From: an uncultured Campylobacter sp.
Lineage (GTDB): Bacteria > Campylobacterota > Campylobacteria > Campylobacterales > Campylobacteraceae
NCBI RefSeq assembly: GCF_937959485.1
Contig: NZ_CALGPY010000005.1
Span: 248,001 to 312,000 of the forward strand
DNA: 64,000 nt
Direction of reading: 5' to 3'
The position numbers were made by a program, and so were the translations under genes. The notes below the pieces were generated by a model that worked only from the letters and a program-made list of their open reading frames with translations, did no database searches and was not told the DNA's origin. This document shows positions 25,269 to 34,033 of the stretch, in pieces; positions within the stretch are counted from its first letter, which is position 1; every line of letters starts with the position of its first letter.

Positions 25269-25532
25269 TTACTTATCTCCATAGTGAGTTTTACACTGAG
25301 CTATTTCTATGGCGCCATTAGATATTCTAAATACGAGCCGATTTTTTCCATCTATTCTAACACTATAAAGCCCCGATAAATTGCCCTTTAGCGCTTCGGG
25401 TTTGCCTATACAATCGTAGCCGTTACGCTCTATATCTAGGATTAACTTATTTATGCGCTTTAGGATATTTTTATCATTTTCCTGCCAATACAGATAATCC
25501 TTCCAAGCTTCTTGCGACCAGATTTTTTTCAT
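25269..25532 (-). CDS. yoeB: Toxin of the YoeB/RelE family
   Basis: YoeB is a ribosome-dependent mRNA endonuclease that stops translation when its antitoxin is lost. The 87 residues match it well. It opens with KIWSQEAWKDYLYWQENDKN, has NGYDCIGKPEALKGNLSGLYS in the middle (catalytic Glu region), then RIDGKNRLVFRI, and ends with the catalytic CKTHYGDK (His-Tyr pair at 83-84). All expected catalytic residues seem present, so it is probably active. Its start overlaps the antitoxin stop by four bases, so the pair is co-translated. YoeB is usually paired with YefM, but the antitoxin here looks like DinJ/RelB. Confidence 0.9.
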   Translation of the reverse strand: MKKIWSQEAWKDYLYWQENDKNILKRINKLILDIERNGYDCIGKPEALKGNLSGLYSVRIDGKNRLVFRISNGAIEIAQCKTHYGDK

Positions 25533-25792
25533 TGATCCGCTTCTAACAAATCGTGCTCAATCCCGCTATTTTCCTTTAATTCGTCAAAAGAGCGCTTAAG
25601 ATGAGATAAATTTTCGTGGCTGTAAAAGGGATCTGCTGTCAGCTCGAAAGGAATTTTGCGTTCTTGCAATACTTTTTTAGCAAATATTGTAAAAGCAGTA
25701 GTTAAATTTAGCCCCATTTCAGAGCATACTTCCTCCAACCCTTTTTTAAGCTCGGCATCCATTCTAAAATTTACGTTTATAGATCGCGTCAT
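25529..25792 (-). CDS. Antitoxin of the RelB/DinJ family
   Basis: The 87-residue protein neutralises the adjacent toxin and should repress their shared promoter. The N-terminus (TRSINVNFRMDAELKKGLEE) forms the ribbon-helix-helix DNA-binding fold, with MGLNLTTAFTIFAKKVLQE as its second helix pair, exactly as in DinJ/RelB. The acidic C-terminus wraps the toxin in known relatives. The gene comes first in the operon, and a perfect inverted repeat with an embedded TATAAT lies just upstream. An AAGGAGACAAT ribosome site precedes the ATG. The partner being YoeB rather than YafQ or RelE is a mixed pairing. Confidence 0.88.
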   Translation of the reverse strand: MTRSINVNFRMDAELKKGLEEVCSEMGLNLTTAFTIFAKKVLQERKIPFELTADPFYSHENLSHLKRSFDELKENSGIEHDLLEADQ

Positions 25793-25807
25793 ATTGTCTC
25801 CTTTTTG

Positions 25808-25842
25808 ATTGCATTATACATTATTTATATGGATAATGCAAT
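25808..25842 (-). promoter_or_regulatory. Operator/promoter of the toxin-antitoxin pair
   Basis: A perfect 10-base inverted repeat (ATTGCATTAT and ATAATGCAAT) spaced by 15 bases. The arm nearer the gene contains a minus-strand TATAAT (25813-25818), so bound antitoxin would cover the promoter. Confidence 0.75.
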
Positions 25843-25916
25843 GATTTATAAATGTGCTTTGCTAAAATTCCATTACGAGAAAACACTATTAATTCTAAAT
25901 CTAACAAAATTTTAAT

Positions 25917-27228
25917 TCAAAACGAAATATGCATACTAAGCGCGATTATGCATAAAAGTAGCGCCAGTGGGACATAGACAAAGCGCCCGATATCATACCA
26001 GAGCTTGCCGCGAGCCCTATCTGCGCCCAGATTGATCTCATCTAAAATTTCATTCCGCTTAATCACCCAAAACCACGATATTGCGCCGATTACTGCTCCG
26101 ATCGGAATGATATAAATCGATACGAAATCCATCCACGGACCCCATGAGCTTATCGCTTCCATACCAAGGCCTGCACCAAGGCAGATCGCGCACAATAGCG
26201 CAAGCGTGAAGGCGCGGCTTAGCCTTGGAAACTTATGCATTAGCGATTCGGCGACTACTTCGAACATATTTTGAAGCGATGAAATTCCACCAAAAATCAC
26301 GGCGGTAAATAAAATCACCGCAAAAATTCTACCGCCTGCCATATCTTGTAAAATTTTAGGCAGAGTTACGAAAAGTAGCTTAGGCCCCGCCGCAGGATCC
26401 ATTCCGTAAGCGAATACTGCAGGGATCATCACTAGCGCAGCTACCATCGCGGCTAGCGTGTCAAATAGCGCGGTATTTTTCGCCGCAGATACGACGTCTT
26501 CGTCCTTGGATAGATACGCGCCATAGACGATCATGCCTGAGCCCGTAATCGATAGCGAGAAAAACGCCTGTCCCATCGCAGAAATCCAAACCATCGGATC
26601 TGCTAGCTTAGTAAAATCGGCGCCGAAAAGAAACGCATATCCGCCCGCAGCGCCTTGCAGTGTCGCAACCCTAACCGCCAAAATCGCAAATAGCACGAAA
26701 AATAGCGGCATCATAATTTTATTCGTTTTTTCGATGCTTTTGGCGCCGAAAAACAGCGTCAGCAACGTGCCTGCAACAATTATGCAGTGATAAGGTACCA
26801 CGGAGTAGGGCGTCAGGGCAAAAGAGTTGAACCACGTATCGGTATTTTCACTCATTAGCGAGCCGTCTATGGCTTGGACTAGCGCTTTTAGAACGTAGGC
26901 GATGATGACGGCATAGCCCACTGCGATACACATCGAACCGGCAAGTGGCAACCAACCGATAACCTTACCGATAGCGCCAAGTCTGCGGCTTTTCCACGCG
27001 TATTCGTATGAGCCTAGCGTGCCTGTTTTGGCACGGCGACCGATCGCGTATCGGCGCTTAGGCCTACGTATGAAAACAGCGCTATAAAAAAACTTAGATT
27101 AGCAAAAATGCGCCATCGCCGTTCGTGCCGAGTTTATAAGGGAAGCCCCAGACATTTGCCATACCTACGGCGGAGCCCACGCAAGCGATGATAAAAGCCC
27201 AGCGCGATGAGAATTTGTGTTTTGTCAT
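25917..27228 (-). pseudogene. Sodium-dependent (NSS/SNF family) transporter, N-terminal frameshifts
   Basis: An intact NSS transporter would be about 437 residues from the ATG at 27228 (TKHKFSSRWAFIIACVGSAV, then GMANVWGFPYKLGTNGDGAF, the sodium-site helix 1). The frame is lost near 27095, moves to a second frame (FFIALFSYVGLSA), and is lost again near 27052. From there the third frame, YAIGRRAKTGTLGSYEYAW, runs to the stop at 25917. The offsets add up to two single-base deletions. The long downstream frame of 344 codons keeps the remaining nine or ten membrane segments but cannot make helix 1, so it should not transport. Both errors lie within 45 bases; a sequencing fault is possible. Confidence 0.85.
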
Positions 27229-27878
27229 AAAGCCATCCGTGCGAAAAATTTTAGTTATGGTAGCAAAAAGGAATTTAAGATTTATTTATGCGGAATTTTA
27301 AGGCGTGCCGATTTGATTACTTAGGAATTTTTAGAATTTAAAATCGCGAAGTTTTAAAGTAAGATTGGTGAAATTTTATGATCAAAATTGATAGAGTTAA
27401 TTCTGCGATACTACGCAGCAAAATTTTATCTTTAATAATTTTAGAATTTTACGCTTAGACTTTGGCTTTAAAATCCGCTTAGCCCAGGCTTGTAGCAGGG
27501 CTTGATATTTAAGTTAGCCGAGAAATTTAGATCAATTGAAATTTTAAAATTCCGCGAAATTTTAAAATTTTAAAATTTACGATCTCGCAAAATTTAAAAA
27601 TAGACTCATCGAGAAATTCTATCTAGCATTGTTCTGGCAGAATTTTCGCGGTAGAATTTCGCCTTTCGTTTGTAATATGAAGAGGACTTATAAATAGCAC
27701 TTTTATGGCGCTCTACAAGGCTAGTGGCATTCCTGTGCCCGCTATTAGGGCATCTATGTGGGAGCGGTGAATAAATTTTTACCCTACATGGGAATTGAGA
27801 GCGTCGCAAGCGGCAGCATGTTTGAAATTTCCGGCGCGCAGCATCGCAGGGCGGAATGTTATTAGCCTACACTTTGAC
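27229..27878. other. Gene-free stretch, RAATTY-rich
   Basis: About 650 bases with no convincing gene. AAATTT/GAATTT words recur throughout, at times stacked (TTTTAAAATTTTAAAATTT around 27540-27600). A 67-codon open frame on the minus strand has no family feature. Confidence 0.55.
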
Positions 27879-29216
27879 TTAGTTATTTTTCTCCGCTTCT
27901 TCGTTTTCTTGCGGTTGCGCGACTACTTTTTTGATCGCTTTTACGAGCGATACCCTCGTGCCATCCATTCGCAGCACTTCGTAATCGCAGTTTTCATCGC
28001 TTATTTTATCGCCGATTTCAGGTAGGCTGCCGAAGAGATTAAAGACGTAGCCACCGATCGTTAGCTGCTCGGTCTCTTCGTCGAAGTCAATTCCCATCAC
28101 TTCCTCGACGCCTTCGATCTCGAAGCGGCCTCTAAACTCAAAGGTGTTCTCGTCGATACGTTTGAAATTTTGTGCATTCGCGTCGTGCTCGTCGTTGATG
28201 TCGCCAAAAATTTCTTCTATGATGTCTTCCATCGTCAAAAATCCCGCAGTACCGCCGTATTCGTCGATGACGAGCGCGGCGAAAATGCGCTGCTTATTCA
28301 TCATCGGTAAAATTTTAGAGATCGGGCTGTTTTCAGGCACGATGATGAGTTTGCGCACGATTTTATCGAAGCTTTTATCTCCCTTTTGCTGGATGATGTC
28401 GCGGATATGGATGAGGCCTAGGACGTTGTCTTTGCTGCCGTCGATATATGGAAAGCGCGTAAATTTCGACTGCAGTACGGTTGCGTAGTTTTCATCGTAG
28501 CTTTTTTGCTTATTTAGGCATATGAGATCGCGCCTCGGCGTCATTATCTCTTTGGCGACCGTGTCGCTAAAATCGACGGCATTTTTGATGATCTCGGTCT
28601 CTAGGCTATCGAGCACACCGCCCTTTAGACTCTCGCTCGCGATGATTTTGATCTCTTCGTCCGAAAGCGCAAGCTCGCTCTCTTTAGCGGGCTTTACGCC
28701 GATGATTTTAAGCGAGACGGCAGCGATGAAGTCAAATGCCTTTATGATCGGAAAAAACATAATCCAAAAAATATGAAGCGGCCTGGAGATAAAAAGCACG
28801 ATCTTCTCGGTTTTAGCAATAGCGATGGATTTTGGCACTAGCTCGCCAAGCACTACGTGAAATAGCGTAACGAGCGTAAAAGATATGACGAAGGCGATCG
28901 TATGTGCCGCCGCTCCGCCGCCTATGCCGATGGATCTTAGCGGCAGCTCGATCAGTCTTGATACCGCGGGCTCACCGATCCAGCCAAGGGCGAGCGAGCT
29001 TATCGTAATGCCTAGCTGAGTGGCGCTGAGGTAGGTGTCTAGGGAGTTTGAAATTTTAAAAGCGAGCTTTGCGTTTGGAATTTTATCCTTGATAAGCTCT
29101 TCGAGGCGAGACTTTCTGACTTTGACGATTGAGAATTCCGAAAGAACAAAAAAAGCATTCATAAAGATGAATACAAAAGCTAAAACTAACATTAAAACCG
29201 AACTGTCCGTGTCCAA
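27879..29216 (-). CDS. Membrane protein with DUF21, CBS pair and CorC/HlyC domains
   Basis: The 445-residue protein has the CNNM/TlyC layout. A DUF21 membrane domain of three to four helices (about residues 5-190) comes first, then two CBS domains (about 210-335, with EIMTPRRDLICL at the start and DEYGGTAGFLTMEDIIEEIFG at the end). A C-terminal CorC_HlyC domain (about 350-430) follows. CNNM relatives act in magnesium or cobalt efflux; the older name haemolysin C is misleading. The start is a TTG at 29216 with AAGGATAAG upstream. It appears to be a single-gene transcript. Confidence 0.92.
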   Translation of the reverse strand: MDTDSSVLMLVLAFVFIFMNAFFVLSEFSIVKVRKSRLEELIKDKIPNAKLAFKISNSLDTYLSATQLGITISSLALGWIGEPAVSRLIELPLRSIGIGGGAAAHTIAFVISFTLVTLFHVVLGELVPKSIAIAKTEKIVLFISRPLHIFWIMFFPIIKAFDFIAAVSLKIIGVKPAKESELALSDEEIKIIASESLKGGVLDSLETEIIKNAVDFSDTVAKEIMTPRRDLICLNKQKSYDENYATVLQSKFTRFPYIDGSKDNVLGLIHIRDIIQQKGDKSFDKIVRKLIIVPENSPISKILPMMNKQRIFAALVIDEYGGTAGFLTMEDIIEEIFGDINDEHDANAQNFKRIDENTFEFRGRFEIEGVEEVMGIDFDEETEQLTIGGYVFNLFGSLPEIGDKISDENCDYEVLRMDGTRVSLVKAIKKVVAQPQENEEAEKNN

Positions 29217-29513
29217 ATTTCTTATCCTTTGAAATTTAAAAATAAATATTTATGATTATATCTAAAAACGCTTTAAAATCCAAAAGGTGTGGAAAATGCC
29301 TCGCGCCCGTGCGCAGAATTCTGCGGTAATTTAAAATTTCGCGCTGCGGCAGGTCTTTGTCTCAGCGAGATTTTATCGCAATAGAGCTACAGCGCTGCGG
29401 CGGATAATCCTAGCGCCGCGCGCAAGCCCATTAAGAAATTTAAATGCGACGATAAAACCTGCTAATTAAAAAACCTTAGCGCGCAAGCTCTTGCGAAATT
29501 TTAAATCGCAAGA
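29217..29513. other. Short intergenic stretch
   Basis: 297 bases between two minus-strand genes. I see no gene or clear terminator; RAATTY words recur. Confidence 0.5.
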
Positions 29514-30323
29514 CTATCTATTTCTTGTGGCAGCCTCGTAAAGCGGCAAGACTTTCGGCATCACCTCTTTTAGATCGGCGATGCGATCGTCGTTTGAAGG
29601 GTGCGTGGACATAAATTTAAGCGGATGGCTCTCATTTAGCTTATTCATCTTCTCCCAGACGTTTATCGCCGCTCGCGGGTCGTATCCTGCGCGCGCCATC
29701 AGCTCGACACCCATCAGATCGGCCTCCGTCTCATGTGTGCGCGAAAACGGCAGCGTGAATGTGTACTGCGCCGCCATGTTCAAAGCCGCCGAGCCCAGAT
29801 CTCCAAGCCCCGCTGCAGAGCTTGCTACGGCGATACCGACATCTTTCATCTGTTCAGTCGAGGCTCGCTCGCGGCTGTGTTCGCGCAGTGCGTGCGACAT
29901 CTCGTGCCCCAAAATAGCAGCTAACTCGGCATCGGTAAGCTTTAGTTTTTCTATGATGCCAGTATATACGACGATGCGACCGCCAGGCATACACCAAGCA
30001 TTGATCGTAGGGTCGTTGATGACGTTTACCTGCCAGTTCCATTTCAGTGCGTCTTTGCGAAATGCGCCGACTTGAGCGATTAGGCGCTTCGAGATGCCTC
30101 TAACGCGATCAGTTAGCTTTTTATCAGTATTTAGGACGTGCTTGGCGTTTGCTTGGGCGGTAATCTGCCTGTAGGCAAGCGCGGCACTTTGATCCATTTC
30201 GGCTTCACTTACGGTGATGAATTGCGAGCGGTCGATGCCTACGGCGCCGCCTTGCGTGGTACTCGCACAGCCGGTAAAAATCATCATCGCAGCAAAGGAT
30301 ATTAAAAGAGCTAATTTTTTCAT
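29514..30323 (-). CDS. M48-family zinc metalloprotease lipoprotein (LoiP/BepA-like)
   Basis: The 269-residue lipoprotein has a signal peptide with lipobox FTGC (Cys at about residue 19), so it is anchored to a membrane on the periplasmic side. The protease domain carries HEMSH (HEXXH zinc motif, about residues 139-143) and the third zinc ligand Glu in THETEADLMGVELM (about 200). The C-terminus has STHPSNDDRIADL, the usual ending of YggG/LoiP-type M48 proteases. Such enzymes degrade or mature misfolded outer-membrane proteins. An AAGGAGAAAAG ribosome site precedes the ATG. There is no operon partner. Confidence 0.92.
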   Translation of the reverse strand: MKKLALLISFAAMMIFTGCASTTQGGAVGIDRSQFITVSEAEMDQSAALAYRQITAQANAKHVLNTDKKLTDRVRGISKRLIAQVGAFRKDALKWNWQVNVINDPTINAWCMPGGRIVVYTGIIEKLKLTDAELAAILGHEMSHALREHSRERASTEQMKDVGIAVASSAAGLGDLGSAALNMAAQYTFTLPFSRTHETEADLMGVELMARAGYDPRAAINVWEKMNKLNESHPLKFMSTHPSNDDRIADLKEVMPKVLPLYEAATRNR

Positions 30324-31435
30324 CTTTTCTCCTTGGAATTTTGCGGCGATTTTAGCGAAATTTGATTAAATTTTTAGAATTTTATTTTGGATTGCCGGAT
30401 TTTGCAGACGGGATCTATTTGGAATTTGTCGTGAAATTTAAGGACGGCCGTCGCCTTTAAAATAGAATTGGGCTTTGTAATTTAGCGATAAAATTTAGCG
30501 GTGATTTCGCAGAATTTTATCGTGGCGTAAACGAGGCATTGCTACGTGAAAGTAGTGGATTTATCCAAATCCAAGTGCGACGTTGTATAAATAAGGTACC
30601 TCTGCGCCCAAATAGAGCGGGGGCGCGGTTTTAAATTTACGCAACGATAAATCCGGTAGAATTTTATTTACACCAGGCGCTCGACCCGGGCGCAGCAAGA
30701 TCGGTTTAAAATTTGTGCGATCAAATCGTGCGATAAAATGGGCTCGGATGTCGCTATGATTTGAGATTAGTCGCGTTAGTATTTTGTGGCGCATAAATTC
30801 TAATTATTAACTTGGCAAAAGGCACTACACCACTGCATCTTGTGTTGCAATAAAATTTCGTTGTGGGAATTGAAATGATCGCAGAAATGCCAAACGCCAC
30901 AGACGCCTTTTTGTAGAATTTATCTCGTGGGATTTCATTTGCGCGCGTCGGGATAAAATTTCAAACTGCAAACCGTGCTATATCACTTTGGGGCGGAATT
31001 TTAAATTTTATGCGTTTAGAATTTTAAAATTCGGCTACGCAAATTTGTACGATGAAATTTTAAGCTTAAAAATCTGCGCCGTTTTTGGAATTTTATATGT
31101 GCCGCGTCAGCTATAAAATTTTACACTTAGAATTTTATCGCTGCGGCAAGATTTGGTTGGACCGGGGTCTCGCATCGCCGTAGGGTTTTTGGCGGCACGG
31201 AATTTTGCAGCGCGCATCTAAATTTAGCTATGCAAAATTCGTAAAATTCTTATCAGCATGGAATTTTACAGCGCCGTTAAAGCGCATAAAGAATTCTGCG
31301 CAGGCCTCGCAAACTCTAACGAAAGCTCCTTTCTTTTAGGGCACGCGAGCTTTAAGGCATGCTAGTAAATTTTGCAGCGCAAAGCAGTGAGCGCTGAGTG
31401 TTTACCGCTAGGGATTTCGCGCCTGCAGCGCCCAT
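30324..31435. other. Long gene-free stretch, RAATTY-rich
   Basis: About 1.1 kb without a convincing gene on either strand, although an open frame of 77 codons exists at 30561-30794 (minus) without family features. GAATTTTA, AAATTTTA and related words recur every few dozen bases. I found no tRNA, rRNA or repeated unit of fixed length. Confidence 0.6.
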
Positions 31436-32710
31436 TTAGTCCTTTTTGGACTTTAGCTTGGCGATCGTTTCTTTTGCGGCCTCGTAAGCCTTAGCGCTCA
31501 TCTCGCGCGCCCTTTCGCTTACGTTTTTAGCGACGTCGGAGCTTTTTAGCTCGGCAAATTTTTGGCTCATCTTCTTTTCAAATTCGCTGAGCTCTTTTTT
31601 GATTGCGTCCAGTTTCTCGTCCAGATCGAGGTTTTCGATGATTTTGGCGCTTTTTTGGCTCAGCTCTTGAGTGATTTCGCGCGCTTTGGCGCTCGCCTTT
31701 TTCGCGCGCTCGCCAAGCTCGATCTCGCCGATTTTGGCGCTTAGCTGCTCGGCAAGATCGCTTGAAATTTTTCTAAATTTAGCCAAATAGCCTCCGAATT
31801 CTTCATCGGCGATCTTGGCGATTTCGCTTTTAGCGGGCTCCTCCGAGCTTGCGACCGCATCGCTTAAAACCGCGCTAAATAGCTCGCTCATCTGCGAAAT
31901 TTGAAGTCTTTCGTTCTCTAGGCTCTGTGCGTCGCTTGCTGGCGAGAAACTTAGCTCGTCGCGGTATCTTTCGGCGGCTTTGTTTATGCCGTCGTAGCAG
32001 CCTAAAATCGCGCCTCTAATCAGCGCAGAGGCTGTATTTTTGCTCTCGTTTGCGACGAAAATCGCGCGATTTATGATGATTTTTGAAATTTCTTTCGTGC
32101 GGAATTTCGTAAATTCCCCGTCGCCGATAGCCGAAAATGCGATGTTTTTCGCCGTCTCGTGCGCGGTATCCTCGATGTCGGTCCCGCTTTCGAGTACGCT
32201 TATGAAGGCTAGCTCGCTTGCTTCTTTCAGCACGTCCGCAAGCGGCAATTTGCTCGCAATCGCTCGCTGTAGCGACGAGCCTATGCGCTCTTTTAGCTCC
32301 GTTTCGCTTACGTTTTGCAGTGCGGTATCTAGATCGTCGTAGCTGCGCAGAACTAGGGTTTTAATCGCCTTTTGCTTACAAGCGATCTTTTTGCGCAGAT
32401 CGTCGTAGTCGTAGATGAGCTTGTAAAGAGCCTGCTCGTCCTCGTCGCACAGCGCCTTTTTAACGCCGTTAAGTAGGGCTTCTGCCGTCTCATCGCTAAG
32501 CGCGCCCGCGTCTTTTAACTCGGCTGCGAAGTCTAGGATTAATTGCATGCTTTTGGCGCTTTTACTCTTGTCGTCAAGCTCACACAAAGCCTTCGTGGCT
32601 TCTTGCAAGGCGAGCTCTTGCACATATGAGGCTAGCTCGGCTTGTGAAATTTGCGCGAGATCGGCGCCGAATTTTTTGATTATTGCTTCTTTCATTTCAT
32701 CTCCTGTCAC
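31436..32710 (-). CDS. Helical Ala/Lys/Glu-rich protein, function unknown
   Basis: The 424-residue soluble protein is almost entirely alpha-helical. The N-terminal 250 residues form a regular helical domain. The C-terminal 120 residues (KISSDLAEQLSAKIGEIELG onward) are amphipathic repeats rich in Ala, Lys, Ser and Glu, like a LEA or apolipoprotein-type coiled coil. I recognise it only as a protein conserved in Campylobacter next to moaC and the DUF493 gene. The ATG at 32695 (MKEAII) is a possible alternative start because it has GGAGATGAA upstream. It overlaps the preceding DUF493 stop slightly and is likely translated from the same transcript as moaC. Confidence 0.7.
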   Translation of the reverse strand: MTGDEMKEAIIKKFGADLAQISQAELASYVQELALQEATKALCELDDKSKSAKSMQLILDFAAELKDAGALSDETAEALLNGVKKALCDEDEQALYKLIYDYDDLRKKIACKQKAIKTLVLRSYDDLDTALQNVSETELKERIGSSLQRAIASKLPLADVLKEASELAFISVLESGTDIEDTAHETAKNIAFSAIGDGEFTKFRTKEISKIIINRAIFVANESKNTASALIRGAILGCYDGINKAAERYRDELSFSPASDAQSLENERLQISQMSELFSAVLSDAVASSEEPAKSEIAKIADEEFGGYLAKFRKISSDLAEQLSAKIGEIELGERAKKASAKAREITQELSQKSAKIIENLDLDEKLDAIKKELSEFEKKMSQKFAELKSSDVAKNVSERAREMSAKAYEAAKETIAKLKSKKD

Positions 32711-32967
32711 AATACATATTTAAAGTGGGCTTTTAGGCGCTCGAAAATTTCGTTTCGATGCAAGTCGCTTTTAACGAAAACGCTTACGTTGAAGCTCATA
32801 TATTTGCCGCCGTTTGAAAAGCGCGAAAAGTCTATTTTGTAATCTTCGTCCTTTAAAATTTCATCGATCTGCTCACGCTTTTGGGTAGTCGCGTCTAGGA
32901 CTACTTTGTATTCCCAAAAGAGTGGATAGTCGATTTTTGGCTTTTCAGATCCTAATATACACGCCAC
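32707..32967 (-). CDS. DUF493 (HP0495/YbeD-like) family protein
   Basis: The protein is 86 residues from a GTG at 32967, which lies inside the moaC end and has AGGGAGG five bases upstream. An upstream ATG at 33000 gives an 11-residue extension not seen in the family. The motif KPKIDYPLFWEYKVVLDA at the start and the later NGGKYMSFNVSVFVKSD match the small ferredoxin-like DUF493 fold of Helicobacter HP0495. Relatives in E. coli have been linked to regulation of lipoate and toxins, but the role here is unknown. It overlaps moaC by 23 bases and the helical protein by four bases, so the three genes are tightly coupled. Confidence 0.82.
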   Translation of the reverse strand: MACILGSEKPKIDYPLFWEYKVVLDATTQKREQIDEILKDEDYKIDFSRFSNGGKYMSFNVSVFVKSDLHRNEIFERLKAHFKYVL

Positions 32968-33415
32968 TCTTGCCTCCCTCTTTGCGCTGTAGCACGACAT
33001 CAGTGATCTGCATCGATTTATCGATCGCTTTTAGCATATCGTAAATCGTCAGTAGCCCCACGCTCACGCCCGTTAGCGCCTCCATCTCGACGCCCGTTTT
33101 GCCCGTGATCTTTACCGTCACGAAAAGCTTGAACGCACACTCGCTCGCAAGCTCCTCAATATCGGTTTTAATCGAAGTAATCGTAAGCGGATGAGTCATG
33201 GGTATTAGCTCACTCGTCTTTTTAGCGCCCATTATCGCGGCAACGACGGCAGTTTGAAGCACAGGGCCTTTTTTGGCCGTGTTTTGCTTGACGGCGGCAA
33301 ACGCCTCCGCACTCATTCGTATGATACCGCTAGCGGTGGCTACGCGCTCGCTCTCGTCCTTGGCGCCGACATCTACCATGCGGGGCATATTGTTTTCGTC
33401 GATATGTGTAAGCAT
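32945..33415 (-). CDS. moaC: Cyclic pyranopterin monophosphate synthase MoaC
   Basis: MoaC converts the MoaA product to cyclic pyranopterin monophosphate, the second part of the first step of molybdenum cofactor synthesis. That cofactor is needed by the two TorA-type reductases of this window. The 156 residues from the ATG at 33415 (AAGGA five bases upstream) match the family length; an open frame reaching 33496 would translate a terminator and is rejected. Landmarks are MVDVGAKDESERVATA, IPMTHPLTIT and VEMEALTGVSVGLLTIYDM, with catalytic Lys and His residues conserved. A TATAAT at 33441-33446 gives the operon its own promoter. Confidence 0.95.
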   Translation of the reverse strand: MLTHIDENNMPRMVDVGAKDESERVATASGIIRMSAEAFAAVKQNTAKKGPVLQTAVVAAIMGAKKTSELIPMTHPLTITSIKTDIEELASECAFKLFVTVKITGKTGVEMEALTGVSVGLLTIYDMLKAIDKSMQITDVVLQRKEGGKSGVYIRI

Positions 33416-33440
33416 AAAATTCCTTGCAGTTTTTGGCGGG

Positions 33441-33446
33441 ATTATA
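33441..33446 (-). promoter_or_regulatory. -10 box of the moaC operon
   Basis: A TATAAT on the minus strand, 26 bases before the moaC start codon and just behind the terminator of the small-RNA candidate. Confidence 0.7.
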
Positions 33447-33462
33447 GCAGAATTTCGGGCAT

Positions 33463-33492
33463 AAAAAAAGCCCGAGCTTTTAAACTCGGGCT
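33463..33492 (-). terminator. Intrinsic terminator of the small-RNA candidate
   Basis: Minus-strand stem AGCCCGAG / CTCGGGCT, eight-base loop, then seven T. It is strong and lies directly upstream of the moaC promoter. Confidence 0.92.
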
Positions 33493-33526
33493 TCATACAA
33501 AAAGGAGGTTTTATCTTGTCGGACGT
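33463..33526 (-). ncRNA. Small RNA candidate with anti-Shine-Dalgarno stretch
   Basis: On the minus strand a TATAAT (33532-33537) is followed about six bases later by a likely start near 33526 and then, within 64 bases, by a strong intrinsic terminator. There is no open frame of useful size between. The single-stranded middle reads AACCUCCUUUUUG (33510 down to 33498), an exact complement of an AAAAAGGAGGUU ribosome site. Small RNAs with an exposed CCUCC block translation in several bacteria, and H. pylori RepG uses a C/U-rich loop in a comparable way. I do not know a described homologue. Confidence 0.6.
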
Positions 33527-33531
33527 GAACG

Positions 33532-33537
33532 ATTATA
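33532..33537 (-). promoter_or_regulatory. -10 box of the small-RNA candidate
   Basis: A TATAAT in TAGTATAATCG on the minus strand, well placed for a start near 33526. Confidence 0.7.
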
Positions 33538-34033
33538 CTACCTAAATAGTAAATAGAAATAAAATATATCCTTTTTAGGCAAACTCTTTCGTGCTTAATT
33601 TATAGCATTTTTTAAAATTTTGATGAAATTCGACGATATGCTATGGTGCGCTATGTGGGAATTTGAATGGGTAGCGAAATGAAACGGAGCCAAAAAGCGA
33701 CTAAATTTAAAGCGGACATTAAAGAGCAAAGATAAAATTTAAAGCAGGTTTGTGATTATTTTAGCTCAATATGGGCGATCAAAAGAGCGGAGCAGGGTGC
33801 TCTGCCAAGGCAGTATAAATAAAATGCTACAAAGAAGCGGCTTAAATTCAATGCCGTCTCGCTGGCTATAAATTTAAGCTCGTTTTGCTTAAACTCAATG
33901 CCTCGCGCGCAATGCAGCATAAATTTAAACCCTTCACGCGAGCGTTAAACGACGCAGGCGCGGATTAAAATAGCGCGCGCGAATTTAAACATCGTCGCGC
34001 AAAATCCGACCTGCGTTTGAAATTCAGCCTCGT
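33538..34033. other. Gene-free stretch
   Basis: About 500 bases with no convincing gene on either strand. Words such as AAATTTAAA recur in several variants. Confidence 0.5.

Noticed and set aside
30561..30794. 77-codon minus-strand frame in the long spacer
   Set aside because: No start signals and no family pattern; consistent with chance.
33416..33496. N-terminal extension of MoaC starting at 33496
   Set aside because: These codons translate the small-RNA terminator; MoaC starts at 33415 with a ribosome site and its own promoter.
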